64,000 nucleotides of DNA, from the NCBI RefSeq assembly GCF_000688475.1, contig NZ_JIAN01000005.1, forward strand, positions 1,488,001 through 1,552,000. Reading direction: 5' to 3'. A program made the position numbers and the translations under genes. Below, piece after piece: positions 43,467 through 51,696 of the stretch. This stretch comes from Cellulomonas sp. URHE0023 (GTDB lineage: Bacteria; Actinomycetota; Actinomycetes; Actinomycetales; Cellulomonadaceae). The notes under the pieces are model-generated. The model searched no databases, was not told where the DNA came from, and saw only the letters and a list, made by a program, of their open reading frames with translations. The number at the start of each line of letters is the position of its first letter. Positions within the stretch are counted from its first letter, which is position 1.

Positions 43467-44711
43467 TCAGGGCGAAGCGACGGTCGCGCTCGTTTGGCCC
43501 GCCGTGCGGCGTGCCACGACGACGTCGCCGACGATCACCGCGGCCAGCACGAGGTTGGACAGCCAGCTCAGGGTCAGCGGGGTGACGACGGGTCGCAGCA
43601 GGATCGCACCGAGCACCGCTACGACGCCGAGCAAGTGCGTCACGGACCAGGGGCCGCCGGTCGTTCGTCGGAACAACGCGTTGCCCAGCAGGTACACGGC
43701 CGAGGCGCCGCACACGAGCCCCGCCGTCCACACGTCGGTCGCCCCCTCGTGCCCTAGCGGGTGCAGGAGGACGAGCTCGTCGGCCACCGCGGTCAGCACG
43801 ATGCCGACGACCAGCAGGTAGGGCACGTACGTGTATGCGGTCTGCGCCACCATCCCGGGGTTCTGCTGCGCTTCGAAGTACTCCGTCGCGCGCTGCTCGG
43901 ACCGGTCGAAGAACAGGAGCCACATCAGCACCGTGCTGACGAACGCTGCGAGGAACGCGAGCGCCGTGGTGATCGACAGCTCGGTCGACGCGAACGCGGT
44001 GCCGGTGACGATGATCGACTCGCCCAGACTGATGATGAGGAACAGCGCGACCCTCTCGGCCATGTGAGTGCCGCGCACGGCCCAGGTGCTCGGGTCTGTG
44101 CGCCCCATGAACGGCACCCAGAACAGCGCGCGCGGCCCGGCGACGTCGATCAGGGCGGCGACGACCCACAGCGCCAGCCGCTGGTTCCCGTCCACGAGGG
44201 CTCCGGCGATCCAGAACGCGCCCGAGACCGCGAGCCAGACGGTGATCCGCCGGAAGTTGTAGGCGTTCTCCGGCCAGTGCCGTCCCATCGCCCAGACGGT
44301 GAAACCGGCCCGGCCGACCTGGATGAGCACGTAGGGGATCGCGAAGAGCAGCGCCTTGTCCCCGAACGCGTCGGGGATGGCCGACGACATGAGAAGGCCC
44401 AGGAGCATGAGCACGAGCAGCAGCGTGCGGACCGGGACCTTGTCCGGGTCCAGCCAGTTGGTGACCCAGGTGGTGTCGATCCACAGCCACCACACCGCCC
44501 AGCCGAGCACGAGCGTCTGGACGAGCGTCTGGGCGTCTGTGTGGTCGATGAGCATGTGCGACAGCTGGGTCACCGCGAACACGAAGACCAGGTCGAAGAA
44601 CAGCTCCACATACCCGACCCGGCTCGAGTCGTGGCCGGCACCGTGCCGCAGCACGTCGGCCCGCATCCCCCACCGGCCCCCGCCGGTCCCCAGCCGTGTG
44701 ACTTCCGTCAT
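43467..44711 (-). CDS. LtrA (low temperature requirement A) family membrane protein
   Basis: A 414-residue protein with about ten helices. The signature VELFFDLVFVFAVTQLSHML (about 35-54) and HMAERVALFLIISLGESIIV (about 215-234) define the LtrA family, named after a Listeria cold-growth gene; the molecular function is unknown. The start at ATG 44711 gives a short cytosolic N-terminus; an in-frame ATG at 44666 is possible. It is transcribed toward the tRNA-Ser gene and away from tRNA-Arg. Confidence 0.9.
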   Translation of the reverse strand: MTEVTRLGTGGGRWGMRADVLRHGAGHDSSRVGYVELFFDLVFVFAVTQLSHMLIDHTDAQTLVQTLVLGWAVWWLWIDTTWVTNWLDPDKVPVRTLLLVLMLLGLLMSSAIPDAFGDKALLFAIPYVLIQVGRAGFTVWAMGRHWPENAYNFRRITVWLAVSGAFWIAGALVDGNQRLALWVVAALIDVAGPRALFWVPFMGRTDPSTWAVRGTHMAERVALFLIISLGESIIVTGTAFASTELSITTALAFLAAFVSTVLMWLLFFDRSEQRATEYFEAQQNPGMVAQTAYTYVPYLLVVGIVLTAVADELVLLHPLGHEGATDVWTAGLVCGASAVYLLGNALFRRTTGGPWSVTHLLGVVAVLGAILLRPVVTPLTLSWLSNLVLAAVIVGDVVVARRTAGQTSATVASP

Positions 44712-44790
44712 CTGCGGGATCCTGCCAGACCCTTGGTTTGGGCGGACGGCCTCCCGGCCTGTATCGTCGTCTCCGGTCCTGCGGGACCAC

Positions 44791-44863
44791 GCGCCCGTAG
44801 CTCAATGGATAGAGCATCTGACTACGGATCAGAAGGTTGGGGGTTCGAGTCCCTTCGGGCGCA
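44791..44863 (+). tRNA. tRNA-Arg(ACG)
   Basis: Acceptor GCGCCCG (44791-44797) pairs with CGGGCGC (44856-44862). The anticodon loop CTACGGA (stem TCTGA/TCAGA) gives anticodon ACG, normally edited to ICG. The D-arm (AGCTCAATGGATAGAGC) and GGTTCGAGTCC T-arm are canonical. CCA is not encoded. TATCGT at 44762-44767 is a possible -10. Confidence 0.98.
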
Positions 44864-44921
44864 CAGAGGTACTGACGGTCGGCCGGTCTCTGGCCGAAGG
44901 TTCGGACCTGACGAGCGCGAC

Positions 44922-44958
44922 GAAGGACCCGGCACCTGTTCCTGGTGCCGGGTCCTTC
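44922..44958 (+). terminator. Terminator after tRNA-Arg
   Basis: GAAGGACCCGGCACC (44922-44936) pairs perfectly over 15 bp with GGTGCCGGGTCCTTC (44944-44958), seven-base loop. Confidence 0.88.
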
Positions 44959-45101
44959 GCACGTCAGCCCCCTGCGGGCCGGGTGCGATCGTCGGCACAG
45001 GGGTTCGGTTGTCCTGCGGCGAACGTCGATAGCCTTCGGAGCACCCCCCCACCTCCCGGGCGGTGTGCGCAGGCGAGCGCGTCGGACAGGACGGGTGACC
45101 G

Positions 45102-45720
45102 ATGACCAGCGAGACCGAACCCACCGCCGCCGGCTGGGATGCGATCGAGGCCGCGTGCCAATCGCTGTACGGCGAGCAGGTCCCGCGGCACGTGGGCTAC
45201 GCACCGGGCCGGGCGTTCGGGTCGGTGCTCCAGGGGTGCAGCGCCTATCGCGCGGAGGACCACTGGCACTACGTGACGTACGGGCTGAGCAACATCTTCG
45301 ACGACGACGAAGGTGAGAACGACGGCTTCAGCGGATGGGGGTACGAGCTGACGTGGCGCGTACGCGACCTGGCCGGCGGTGAGCAGCCGCCGGGCTGGCC
45401 GTTCACGATCCTGCAGCGGCTCGCGAAGTGGGCAGCCGAGGCGCCCGTTCTCCTCGAGGAGGGCACGCGGCTGCGCATCGGCGGACCGGTCACCGGCTTC
45501 CCGCACACCGACGGCCCGGACACGGACCTCACCGGCATCCTGCTGGCGGCAGATCCACAGCTCGGCCAGATCTCGACCGTGAACGGGGCGTGTCACGTTC
45601 CTCCAGTTCGTCGCCGTCGATGCCGGCGGCGTCGCTCTGGCACAGCAGAACGGCTCGGCAACGGTGCTCGAGGGTCTGGTTCGGGAGGACCCGCTCCTCG
45701 TCACCGTCGTCGGGCGGTAG
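45102..45720 (+). pseudogene. Suppressor-of-fused (SUFU) domain protein, apparent frameshift
   Basis: The first 163 codons (45102-45590) encode a bacterial SUFU-like domain: HVGYAPGRAFGSVLQGCSAY, WHYVTYGLSNIFDDDEGEND and FSGWGYELTWRVRD. At about 45591 the frame turns to arginine-rich nonsense, while another frame (from 45592) continues the family ending VTFLQFVAVDAGG ... LVTVVGR to a TAG at 45718-45720. Dropping the T at 45591 restores one reading frame of about 205 residues, the usual length. This may be a real mutation or a base-call error. Function of bacterial SUFU proteins is unclear; many sit beside toxin or polymorphic-toxin loci. Confidence 0.75.
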
Positions 45721-45729
45721 GTACGGCAG

Positions 45730-45757
45730 AAGGCCCCGAGCAGAAGCTCGGAGCCTT
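45730..45757 (+). terminator. Terminator after SUFU gene
   Basis: AAGGCCCCGAGC (45730-45741) and GCTCGGAGCCTT (45746-45757) form an 11-of-12 stem with loop AGAA, ten bases after the restored stop codon. Its placement supports 45720 as the true end of the gene. Confidence 0.75.
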
Positions 45758-45791
45758 CCTGTGCTGACGGGAGGTCAGGTGCTCGCGCGGA

Positions 45792-46322
45792 TCACACGAG
45801 GGCTGCGGGTGCCGTGACCTTCGCGGCGGCCGGGCACCTGGTGATGGCGTAGCCGACCATCCCGAACACGACGCCGAGGCCCATGACGAGGGCGGCGACA
45901 CCGAACGCGATCACCGAGGTGAACAGCGACGCGCGCAGGAACGAGCCATTCATGACGACGGTGCGCAGCGCGGTCGCCTTGGCGTAGTCCGCGTTCTCCG
46001 CGAGCTCGGCCTTGGTTGCGTCGGGGTTCGCCGCCTCGATCGCGTGCAGGTCGTTGCCGATCTCGGAGTAGGTCTTGCCGTCGGTCGCCGTGAGCGCGTG
46101 GTGCTTGATGATGTCGGCCTGGGAGAACGCCTCCCACGGGGTGTCGACGAGCGAGCCACCGAAGTGAGCGGCGTCAGGCGAGACGGTGATCTTCTCGTCC
46201 TTGAGGTTCGAGGAGACGGCGCCCCAGGTGACGGCACCGGCGACGAGGAAGATCCCACCGGCGACCATGGTGAGGATGCCGAGAATACGAACCACTCCGT
46301 TGGGCTTGCGAACCGCAGTCAT
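45792..46322 (-). CDS. Two-helix actinobacterial membrane protein ('LigA'-misnamed family)
   Basis: A 176-residue protein. Helix 1 is ILGILTMVAGGIFLVAGAVTW (about 13-33). An extracytoplasmic loop carries the family motif LKDEKITVSPDAAHFGG and ALTATDGKTYSEIG. Helix 2 is SLFTSVIAFGVAALVMGLGV near residues 135-155. Homologues are often labelled 'aromatic ring-opening dioxygenase LigA', but I see no dioxygenase feature. ATG 46322 has AAGGGG about ten bases upstream. Function unknown; possibly envelope-associated. Confidence 0.8.
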   Translation of the reverse strand: MTAVRKPNGVVRILGILTMVAGGIFLVAGAVTWGAVSSNLKDEKITVSPDAAHFGGSLVDTPWEAFSQADIIKHHALTATDGKTYSEIGNDLHAIEAANPDATKAELAENADYAKATALRTVVMNGSFLRASLFTSVIAFGVAALVMGLGVVFGMVGYAITRCPAAAKVTAPAALV

Positions 46323-46486
46323 GTCGATGACCCCTTGGTCTCCGGGCGGGCGACACCTGTGTGCCGTCACGGTGGGGGGTGTCCCCACACCGTTCCCATC
46401 GGTCGCCGGTCTCGACGTGCGGATAGGACTTTGGACCCCAACCGCCGAGCGGGTGGTTGCCCGACCCGGCCGAGGGCACGCGTGTG

Positions 46487-46939
46487 TCAGAGTCCAGCGG
46501 ACTCGTCGGCGGCCTCGATCGACGCGATGATGGCCTGGATCGGGATGCGGCCGTCGGCGACGAGCCGACCACCGGCACGGCGGGCCGCGGACGCGAACGG
46601 CGCCGCCCAGAGGTTCACGTAGATGAGAACCCCGGCGACGCTCCCGGGCGCCATGTCGGCGGCCAGCTTCTCGACGTCGCCCGCGGCGAGCAGCTCGGCG
46701 AGCTGGGCCTCGATGGTCTCCAGGATGCCGAGCTCGGGGCGGTCCGCCAGCTCTGTGGCGTCGACCGTGCCGTCGTCGTTCTTGGTGAGGATCAGGACGT
46801 CGATCACGCGGATGGTGCCGGCTTCGACGAGGTTGACGAGCTCCCGTGCCATCTCGCCCGAGAAGTTCTGCTCGCCGGCCGGGAACTCCACGACGACGAA
46901 GTCCACGGGGCCCAGCTCGTCTATCGAGGTCGCCGTCAT
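46487..46939 (-). CDS. DUF6325 family protein
   Basis: A 150-residue protein matching, from memory, the actinobacterial DUF6325/DUF1269-like family: ELGPVDFVVVEFPAGEQNFSG and LVEAGTIRVIDVLILTKNDDG (in parts). The C-terminal WAAPFASAARRAGGRLVADG and PIQAIIASIEA helices are typical. No membrane helix or catalytic motif. AGAGGGACG precedes ATG 46939. Function not known. Confidence 0.8.
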   Translation of the reverse strand: MTATSIDELGPVDFVVVEFPAGEQNFSGEMARELVNLVEAGTIRVIDVLILTKNDDGTVDATELADRPELGILETIEAQLAELLAAGDVEKLAADMAPGSVAGVLIYVNLWAAPFASAARRAGGRLVADGRIPIQAIIASIEAADESAGL

Positions 46940-47359
46940 CGTTCGTCCCTCTGGTTGAAGACCGGGCGCACTGGACGCGGACCGCACCCGGCGCAGACTC
47001 ACCCTCGCACGCCGCGCGCCCGTCGACCAGCGGCGCCGCAGCCGCGTCTGGTGGACCACGGCGGGCCAGGGAGGTTTCGATTCCCCAGCGTGGACCCGCT
47101 GGTCAGACGGCCCGTCCGCATCGCCTGGGACCCGCCGCCCGAGCGCTCGGAAACGCACCTCGCGAATACCGAGGTGCGTTCTGCCCGCTCGTGAGTCGCA
47201 GGTGGCCCAGGCCCAGCACCGGGACGGGAGCACGCGGGAGATCCGGCAGCTGCTCGCGTCACGAGCAGTGCTCGGCGGGCCGTCGGCAGGGTGCGTTCGG
47301 TAGTGTGACGGTCGGTCTGGCCGCAGCGGTCGGCGTGGCAGAGGGCGTAGGGGACACAA
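46940..47359. other. Intergenic region with hairpin and candidate lipoprotein promoter
   Basis: 420 bases with no supported gene. AACGCACCTCG (47152-47162) and CGAGGTGCGTT (47170-47180) make an 11-bp hairpin, terminator-like though no gene of either strand clearly ends at it. TAGTGT at 47301-47306 could be the -10 for the lipoprotein gene. Confidence 0.5.
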
Positions 47360-47971
47360 ATGAGTCGTGCGGTCTGGGTTGTGGTGTCGGCTGTGTGCGT
47401 CGGGGTGCTCGCGGGCTGCTCGGGATCGCCTGACGAGCCGGCCGGGCTGAGCGCAACGCCGACGACGGCCGTCGAGCCCTCCCCGACACCGACCCCGACC
47501 CCGACGCCGTCCTCCGAGGTGCAGGACCAGTCTGACCCGGCGCTGGGAATCGTCTTCACCGATATCCCCGACCTGACCGGCGACGAGGCCGACGTCTACA
47601 ACACGCTGGCGACCTACCAGAAGGAATACTGGCGCACCCTGACCACCAACACGGTCAGCCCCGCATTCTCGGTTATCGCCGCCGCGGAGATCCAGGACAG
47701 GATGCAGCAGATTGCGACGACCAACGCGAACGACCTCGGGCAGATCGGACCCGTGTTCCACACGAGCATCGGCAACGTGGTCGTCACCGGCGACACTGCG
47801 CAAGGCGCGGTCTGCGAAGACTTCTCCGGGGCGACGTTCGCGGACAAGGACGGCACGTACACGCCCGACGAGGCCGGATTCGAGAAGCGGCTGAAGTCGG
47901 TCACTCTGAGCCGGGTAGGGGGCGAGAACCGATGGATCGTCCTGACGAGCGTCGTGGGCGACCCGTGCTGA
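47360..47971 (+). CDS. Secreted lipoprotein of unknown function
   Basis: 203 residues. The signal ends in lipobox LAGC (cysteine at about residue 20), followed by a Pro/Thr-rich linker (PSPTPTPTPTPSS) and a globular domain of about 140 residues. The latter has GDEADVYNTLATYQKEYWRTL and VSPAFSVIAAAEIQDRMQQIA helices and two cysteines likely bridged (near 157 and 203). The shape recalls small actinobacterial solute- or stress-related lipoproteins of the SnoaL/NTF2-like type; this is only a guess. It overlaps the next gene, also exported. Confidence 0.7.
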   Translation: MSRAVWVVVSAVCVGVLAGCSGSPDEPAGLSATPTTAVEPSPTPTPTPTPSSEVQDQSDPALGIVFTDIPDLTGDEADVYNTLATYQKEYWRTLTTNTVSPAFSVIAAAEIQDRMQQIATTNANDLGQIGPVFHTSIGNVVVTGDTAQGAVCEDFSGATFADKDGTYTPDEAGFEKRLKSVTLSRVGGENRWIVLTSVVGDPC

Positions 47972-48957
47972 GGCGGCCTGCGGCCGTACTGCTGACCGCT
48001 GGGCTGCTGGTCGCACTGACCGCTCTCCCTGCGGTCGCCCTCAACGGCGACGGGCGACCGATCGACCCCGGTTCCACGCAGCCGGTCTCGGGGGACGGGA
48101 CGATCAGCGTCCAGGTGTCGGCGACCGGGCAGACGGCGGGGGGCGGGAGCTACCAGATCTCCGCTCCACCCGGGGCCAGGGTCAAGCTGATGTGCTGGTA
48201 CGGCCAGGGGAAGACGGGCGCCGACTACTACGAGTACTGGAAGCTGGGCGGGGAAGCACGCAAGTCGAGGACGCTGAGCGACTTCGCGGACCAGGGCCTG
48301 CTGAACCCGGGCTGGGACACCCCGGAGATCGCCACGAACACCGAGGGTCACTGGTACGACGCGACGTGTGCGTTCGATGCGCCGGGGGACTTCAAGAACA
48401 ACTACTACCGGTCCCATCCCGGCATCTTCGTGCTGCCTGGTGTAGAGCCCCCTGCGGCGAACATCGGGGTGGAACCGCGCGAGCTCGCGCAGATCGCCTA
48501 CGACTCGATGGATCTGCTGACCGGCACGATCGAGTGGAACCCGAAGCTCAACGGGTCGGGTGCGGCGCTGGTCAACGCCGAGACGTCGATCTGGGCGGCC
48601 GACGCCCCGAGCACCGCCTCCGTCACGGCGTCGATCCCCGGAACGTCAGCGACGGTCACGGCGAACGTCACGGGGATCACGGTGACGTCGCAGACCGGTG
48701 ACGTCGCGACGTGCCCGGCGGCCAACCGTCCGTGGGCGACGCCGGGTTCGTGCGCGATCAGGTTCGGGCGATCGACCGCGAACCTGCCCGTCAAGGCCGG
48801 CCAGGACCTGCCGACCGCCACCGTCACGGCGACGGCAACCTGGACGGTCTCCTGGGGTGTCGATGCCGGGGCTCCGCAGACCCCGTTGCCTGCTCAGCAG
48901 GTCGCGTCCTCGGTCGAGATCCCGATCGCGGAGATCCAGAACATCGTCACGCGCTGA
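47932..48957 (+). CDS. Secreted protein of unknown function
   Basis: 341 residues with a signal peptide (AAVLLTAGLLVALTALPAVA, about 17-36). ATG 47932 is preceded by AGGGGGCGAG; GTG 47965 is an alternative that would overlap the lipoprotein stop. The mature part is beta-rich, with a cysteine/tryptophan-rich segment (KLMCWYGQGKTGADYYEYWK, about 87-106), a second Cys at about 147, and Thr/Ala-rich strands (TASVTASIPGTSATVTANV). No wall anchor. It is translationally linked to the lipoprotein gene, so the two probably act together at the cell surface, next to the Tad pilus operon. Confidence 0.65.
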   Translation: MDRPDERRGRPVLRRPAAVLLTAGLLVALTALPAVALNGDGRPIDPGSTQPVSGDGTISVQVSATGQTAGGGSYQISAPPGARVKLMCWYGQGKTGADYYEYWKLGGEARKSRTLSDFADQGLLNPGWDTPEIATNTEGHWYDATCAFDAPGDFKNNYYRSHPGIFVLPGVEPPAANIGVEPRELAQIAYDSMDLLTGTIEWNPKLNGSGAALVNAETSIWAADAPSTASVTASIPGTSATVTANVTGITVTSQTGDVATCPAANRPWATPGSCAIRFGRSTANLPVKAGQDLPTATVTATATWTVSWGVDAGAPQTPLPAQQVASSVEIPIAEIQNIVTR

Positions 48958-48963
48958 GGTCGA

Positions 48964-50013
48964 TCAGCCTTCGAGGTCGACCGTGCAGGCGACGTCGCCC
49001 AAGGTCAAGGTGGTGCCTGGTGCCACGACGACGGGCTCCCAGGCTGCCAAGCGGACCGCCTGCCCGGCGTGCACCACGGTGCCGTTGGTCGAGTTGCAGT
49101 CGGTGACGCGGATGAGCCCGTCGTCATCGAGGTCGATGAACGCGTGGGTCTTGGAGACGAGCATCCCAGGGCTGGTCAGCGGCACGGGCTGACGATCGGC
49201 GATCGCGGACGGCGCCCGACCGAGCGACGCGCTCCCGTCGAGGGTCACGCCCGGCTGGGAGTCGAAGGAGAGGCGGAGCAGGGGCCGGGCACGAAGAACA
49301 GGCAGCGACGTGGCCGACGTGCTGACGGGCCGTGCGGTGGCAATCGTCTGCAGGGCGGGCGGCGTGGTGAGCGGCAGAGCCGGCCCGACCGCGTCCAGCT
49401 GCTCGGCCAGGGCCTCGTCGGGCTGCGCGAGCGTCGCGGCGTCGAGGACAGCGACGGGCGACAGCTCCACCCGGTGCGGCTCGAGCGTCCCGCACGACGC
49501 GCAGGTAGCCGCGGCCAGCGGAGCATCGGTCCCGCACCGACGGCAGGGCGACCCGGGCACGGTCTGTGCGGCGTCGAGTCGGCCGTCGTCGAGGACCGCT
49601 TGCACTCGGCCGTCTGCGTGCACCGCGAGCAGCCGGGACCCTGTGGCGTCCGACACGTGGACCCGCACCGGGCGGCCCATCGTGCGGGCGATCACAGTCC
49701 CGCGCGCGAGGACGCCGACGTACAACCGATCGGGTGATGTCGCGGCGCACGCGTACTGCTGGTCGTTGACGCTCAGCGTGCCGGTACCGTCGGGTCGCAC
49801 GGCGCCCGTGACCCGGGGCCACCGAGCGAGCGTGAGATGGGCGAGCGCGTCGCTCACCGGCGGCGTCCCGGGTTGCGTCCGGCCTGGTCGGAGCGCTGCG
49901 ACGAGATGCGACTGGGCGGTGTCGGCACCCTCGGTGGCGCACTGGTCGACATGCTGGACTCCCCTGAGATGGGCCGTGGGCACCGCGAGAGCGGGTCGGC
50001 GCGAGACGTGCAC
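48964..50013 (-). CDS. FHA-domain protein with zinc ribbon
   Basis: 349 residues. The C-terminal FHA domain (about 258-345) has SLGRAPSAIADRQ, SKTHAFIDLDDDG and NSTNGT, all typical phosphothreonine-binding elements. A CxxC...CxxC zinc ribbon (CRRCGTDAPLAAATCASCG) is at about 147-165, and a conserved N-terminal domain contains VTGAVRPDGTGTLSVNDQQY. No membrane helix. FHA proteins of this layout often sit beside type VII or Tad-type machinery and read Ser/Thr-kinase signals; here it is divergent from the Tad operon. GTG 50013 is supported by TACAGT nine bases upstream on its strand; GTG 49857 is an alternative. Confidence 0.8.
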   Translation of the reverse strand: MHVSRRPALAVPTAHLRGVQHVDQCATEGADTAQSHLVAALRPGRTQPGTPPVSDALAHLTLARWPRVTGAVRPDGTGTLSVNDQQYACAATSPDRLYVGVLARGTVIARTMGRPVRVHVSDATGSRLLAVHADGRVQAVLDDGRLDAAQTVPGSPCRRCGTDAPLAAATCASCGTLEPHRVELSPVAVLDAATLAQPDEALAEQLDAVGPALPLTTPPALQTIATARPVSTSATSLPVLRARPLLRLSFDSQPGVTLDGSASLGRAPSAIADRQPVPLTSPGMLVSKTHAFIDLDDDGLIRVTDCNSTNGTVVHAGQAVRLAAWEPVVVAPGTTLTLGDVACTVDLEG

Positions 50014-50107
50014 GCCGACGGAACTGTAATCGGCCGCTCATGGTAACGAGCCGAGGATCCGAATTGTCCGGTTCCCTCCCGGACGAGAGCCGCCCGGCTG
50101 ATGCCCT

Positions 50108-50138
50108 TATAGTCGTGGCGACCTAGGTCCTGGGACCT
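50108..50138. promoter_or_regulatory. Candidate Tad operon promoter and palindrome
   Basis: TATAGT at 50108-50113 is a good -10 without a clear -35. It is followed by AGGTCCTGGGACCT (50125-50138), a 6+2+6 palindrome near the expected transcription start, which could be an operator for the Tad operon. Confidence 0.5.
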
Positions 50139-50170
50139 GAAGAACCTGACGCGCGGGGGGCACCGCCTAC

Positions 50171-50893
50171 ATGACCGTTGACACGACCGCGACCGGCGCA
50201 GACGGCGCACAGGACCGTCGCCGAGCGCGCGAGGACCGTGGACTGAAGCCCGCGGGAGCCGCAGCGCGCACGGACCGGCTGCCCCCGGCGCCCCGTGAGC
50301 GGCGCCCGCTGCTGGCCGCGTTCGCGGTCCTGCTGATCGTCGGCGGCGCCGCGGCGGCCGGCCTGCTCGCGCTCCGCGCGGACGAGCGTGTCCCGGTCCT
50401 CGTGGCCGTCAAGGACATCGCGGTAGGCCAGGAGATCACGAAGGATGCCGTGGGGACGACGCCGGTCGCGTCGGAGGGCCTGAAGCTCATCCCGAGCTCG
50501 CAGGAGGACCTGGTGGTCGGGCAGTTCGCGCGCGTGGGCGTCACCGAGGGCCAGCTCATCGACACGACCATGCTCACGAAGACGTCCACGCTGACGGCCG
50601 GCAAGGTCGCGGTCGGTGCGACGATCGCGGCGGGCCACGCACCGGCAACCGGGCTCCTGGAGGGCGACGTCGTCCAGCTCGTGCAGGTCAGTGACGGCCA
50701 GGGCACGGTGATCGTCCCCGACGCGTTCGTGAGCATGGGTGAGGTGCCCGAGAAGGGGAGCACCAAGGACGTCAAGGCCACGTTCATCGTCGACGAGAGC
50801 GACGGTGCCCGGATCGCCGCGATCGCGGCCGACGACGCGCTGTCGGTCGTCCTGGTCAGCCGCGGCTCCGCCGTCGACACGGGGAAGGGCTGA
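50171..50893 (+). CDS. SAF-domain pilus assembly protein (CpaB/RcpC-like)
   Basis: 240 residues. A basic cytosolic start, one helix (PLLAAFAVLLIVGGAAAAGLLAL, about 46-68), then a SAF domain (VPVLVAVKDIAVGQEITKDAV, about 74-94) and a further beta-rich part. CpaB-type proteins sit in the envelope and guide the Flp pilus; the usual beta-clip structure is visible, and no lipoprotein or secretin gene accompanies it, as expected in a Gram-positive. First gene of the Tad operon: GTG 50895 of the next gene begins one base after its stop codon. Confidence 0.85.
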   Translation: MTVDTTATGADGAQDRRRAREDRGLKPAGAAARTDRLPPAPRERRPLLAAFAVLLIVGGAAAAGLLALRADERVPVLVAVKDIAVGQEITKDAVGTTPVASEGLKLIPSSQEDLVVGQFARVGVTEGQLIDTTMLTKTSTLTAGKVAVGATIAAGHAPATGLLEGDVVQLVQVSDGQGTVIVPDAFVSMGEVPEKGSTKDVKATFIVDESDGARIAAIAADDALSVVLVSRGSAVDTGKG

Positions 50894-50894
50894 C

Positions 50895-51674
50895 GTGCTG
50901 GTCGCCGTGGCGTCGGCCAAGGGCGCGCCGGGTGTCACGACGACCGCGCGCCTGCTGGCGAGCGTCTGGCCCACCGACGTCGTCCTGGTGGACGCCGACG
51001 GGGCCGGCGGTGACTTGTCGCTTCTGGCACGGACGGAGTCGCGCGCGCCGCTCGACCCCGACCGGGGCATCTTGTCGCTCGCTGCGGACGCGCGGCGCGG
51101 GCTGCACGTCGACGGGTTGGACGAGCACCTTCAGCGGACGGACGGTGGCCTCGACGTGCTCTGCGGGGTGAGCAGCCCTGAGCAGATGACCGGCATCGCA
51201 CCGGTGTGGCCGACCGTGGCAACCGGCTTGGCCAACCTGCCCGGACGCGACGTGGTGGTGGACTGCGGCCGCATCGGCCCCGCGAGCCCGGTGCTGCCCG
51301 TGCTGACGGCCGCGGACGCCGTGCTCCTCGTCGTCAGACCGCGCCTCGAGGCGTTCGCGCACCTGCGCGAACGCGTGCGCTGGCTGTCCCAGCTGCACTC
51401 CAGCCGTGGTGGGCCGCTCGCGGTCGGTGTACTCCTGGTTGCCGAGGGCCGTGATCGTCGTTCGCTCGGAGAGCTGACCCAGCTGCTCGCTCACGAGCGG
51501 CTGCCCGCGACCGTGCTCGGTCAGGTCGCGGACGACCCGCGCGCTGCCGACGTCGTCGCCGGACGGCTGTCGCGGTCGATCCAGAGCTCGCTCCTCGTGC
51601 GCTCCGTACGCCAGATCGTCGAACCCGTCCGGACGCTCGCCGCCACCGGTGGCACCGTCCGAACCACCGTCTGA
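50895..51674 (+). CDS. TadZ/CpaE-like MinD-family protein
   Basis: 259 residues with a MinD/ParA fold. The P-loop region reads SAKGAPGVTTTARLLA (about 8-23), where canonical ParA/MinD have KGGxGKT; the Walker lysine before TT is Val, so ATP binding may be weak or lost. Walker-B-like VVLVDADGAGGDLS follows. TadZ/CpaE proteins localise the Tad machine at the pole. It lies directly between the SAF gene and the TadA ATPase gene. Confidence 0.85.
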   Translation: MLVAVASAKGAPGVTTTARLLASVWPTDVVLVDADGAGGDLSLLARTESRAPLDPDRGILSLAADARRGLHVDGLDEHLQRTDGGLDVLCGVSSPEQMTGIAPVWPTVATGLANLPGRDVVVDCGRIGPASPVLPVLTAADAVLLVVRPRLEAFAHLRERVRWLSQLHSSRGGPLAVGVLLVAEGRDRRSLGELTQLLAHERLPATVLGQVADDPRAADVVAGRLSRSIQSSLLVRSVRQIVEPVRTLAATGGTVRTTV

Positions 51675-51696
51675 CCGATGCGCGAAGGAGATTCCC

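Noticed and set aside
47050..47110. tRNA-like piece (GGTTTCGATTCC)
   Set aside because: It resembles a T-arm but has an extra T in the loop and no matching acceptor or anticodon arm.
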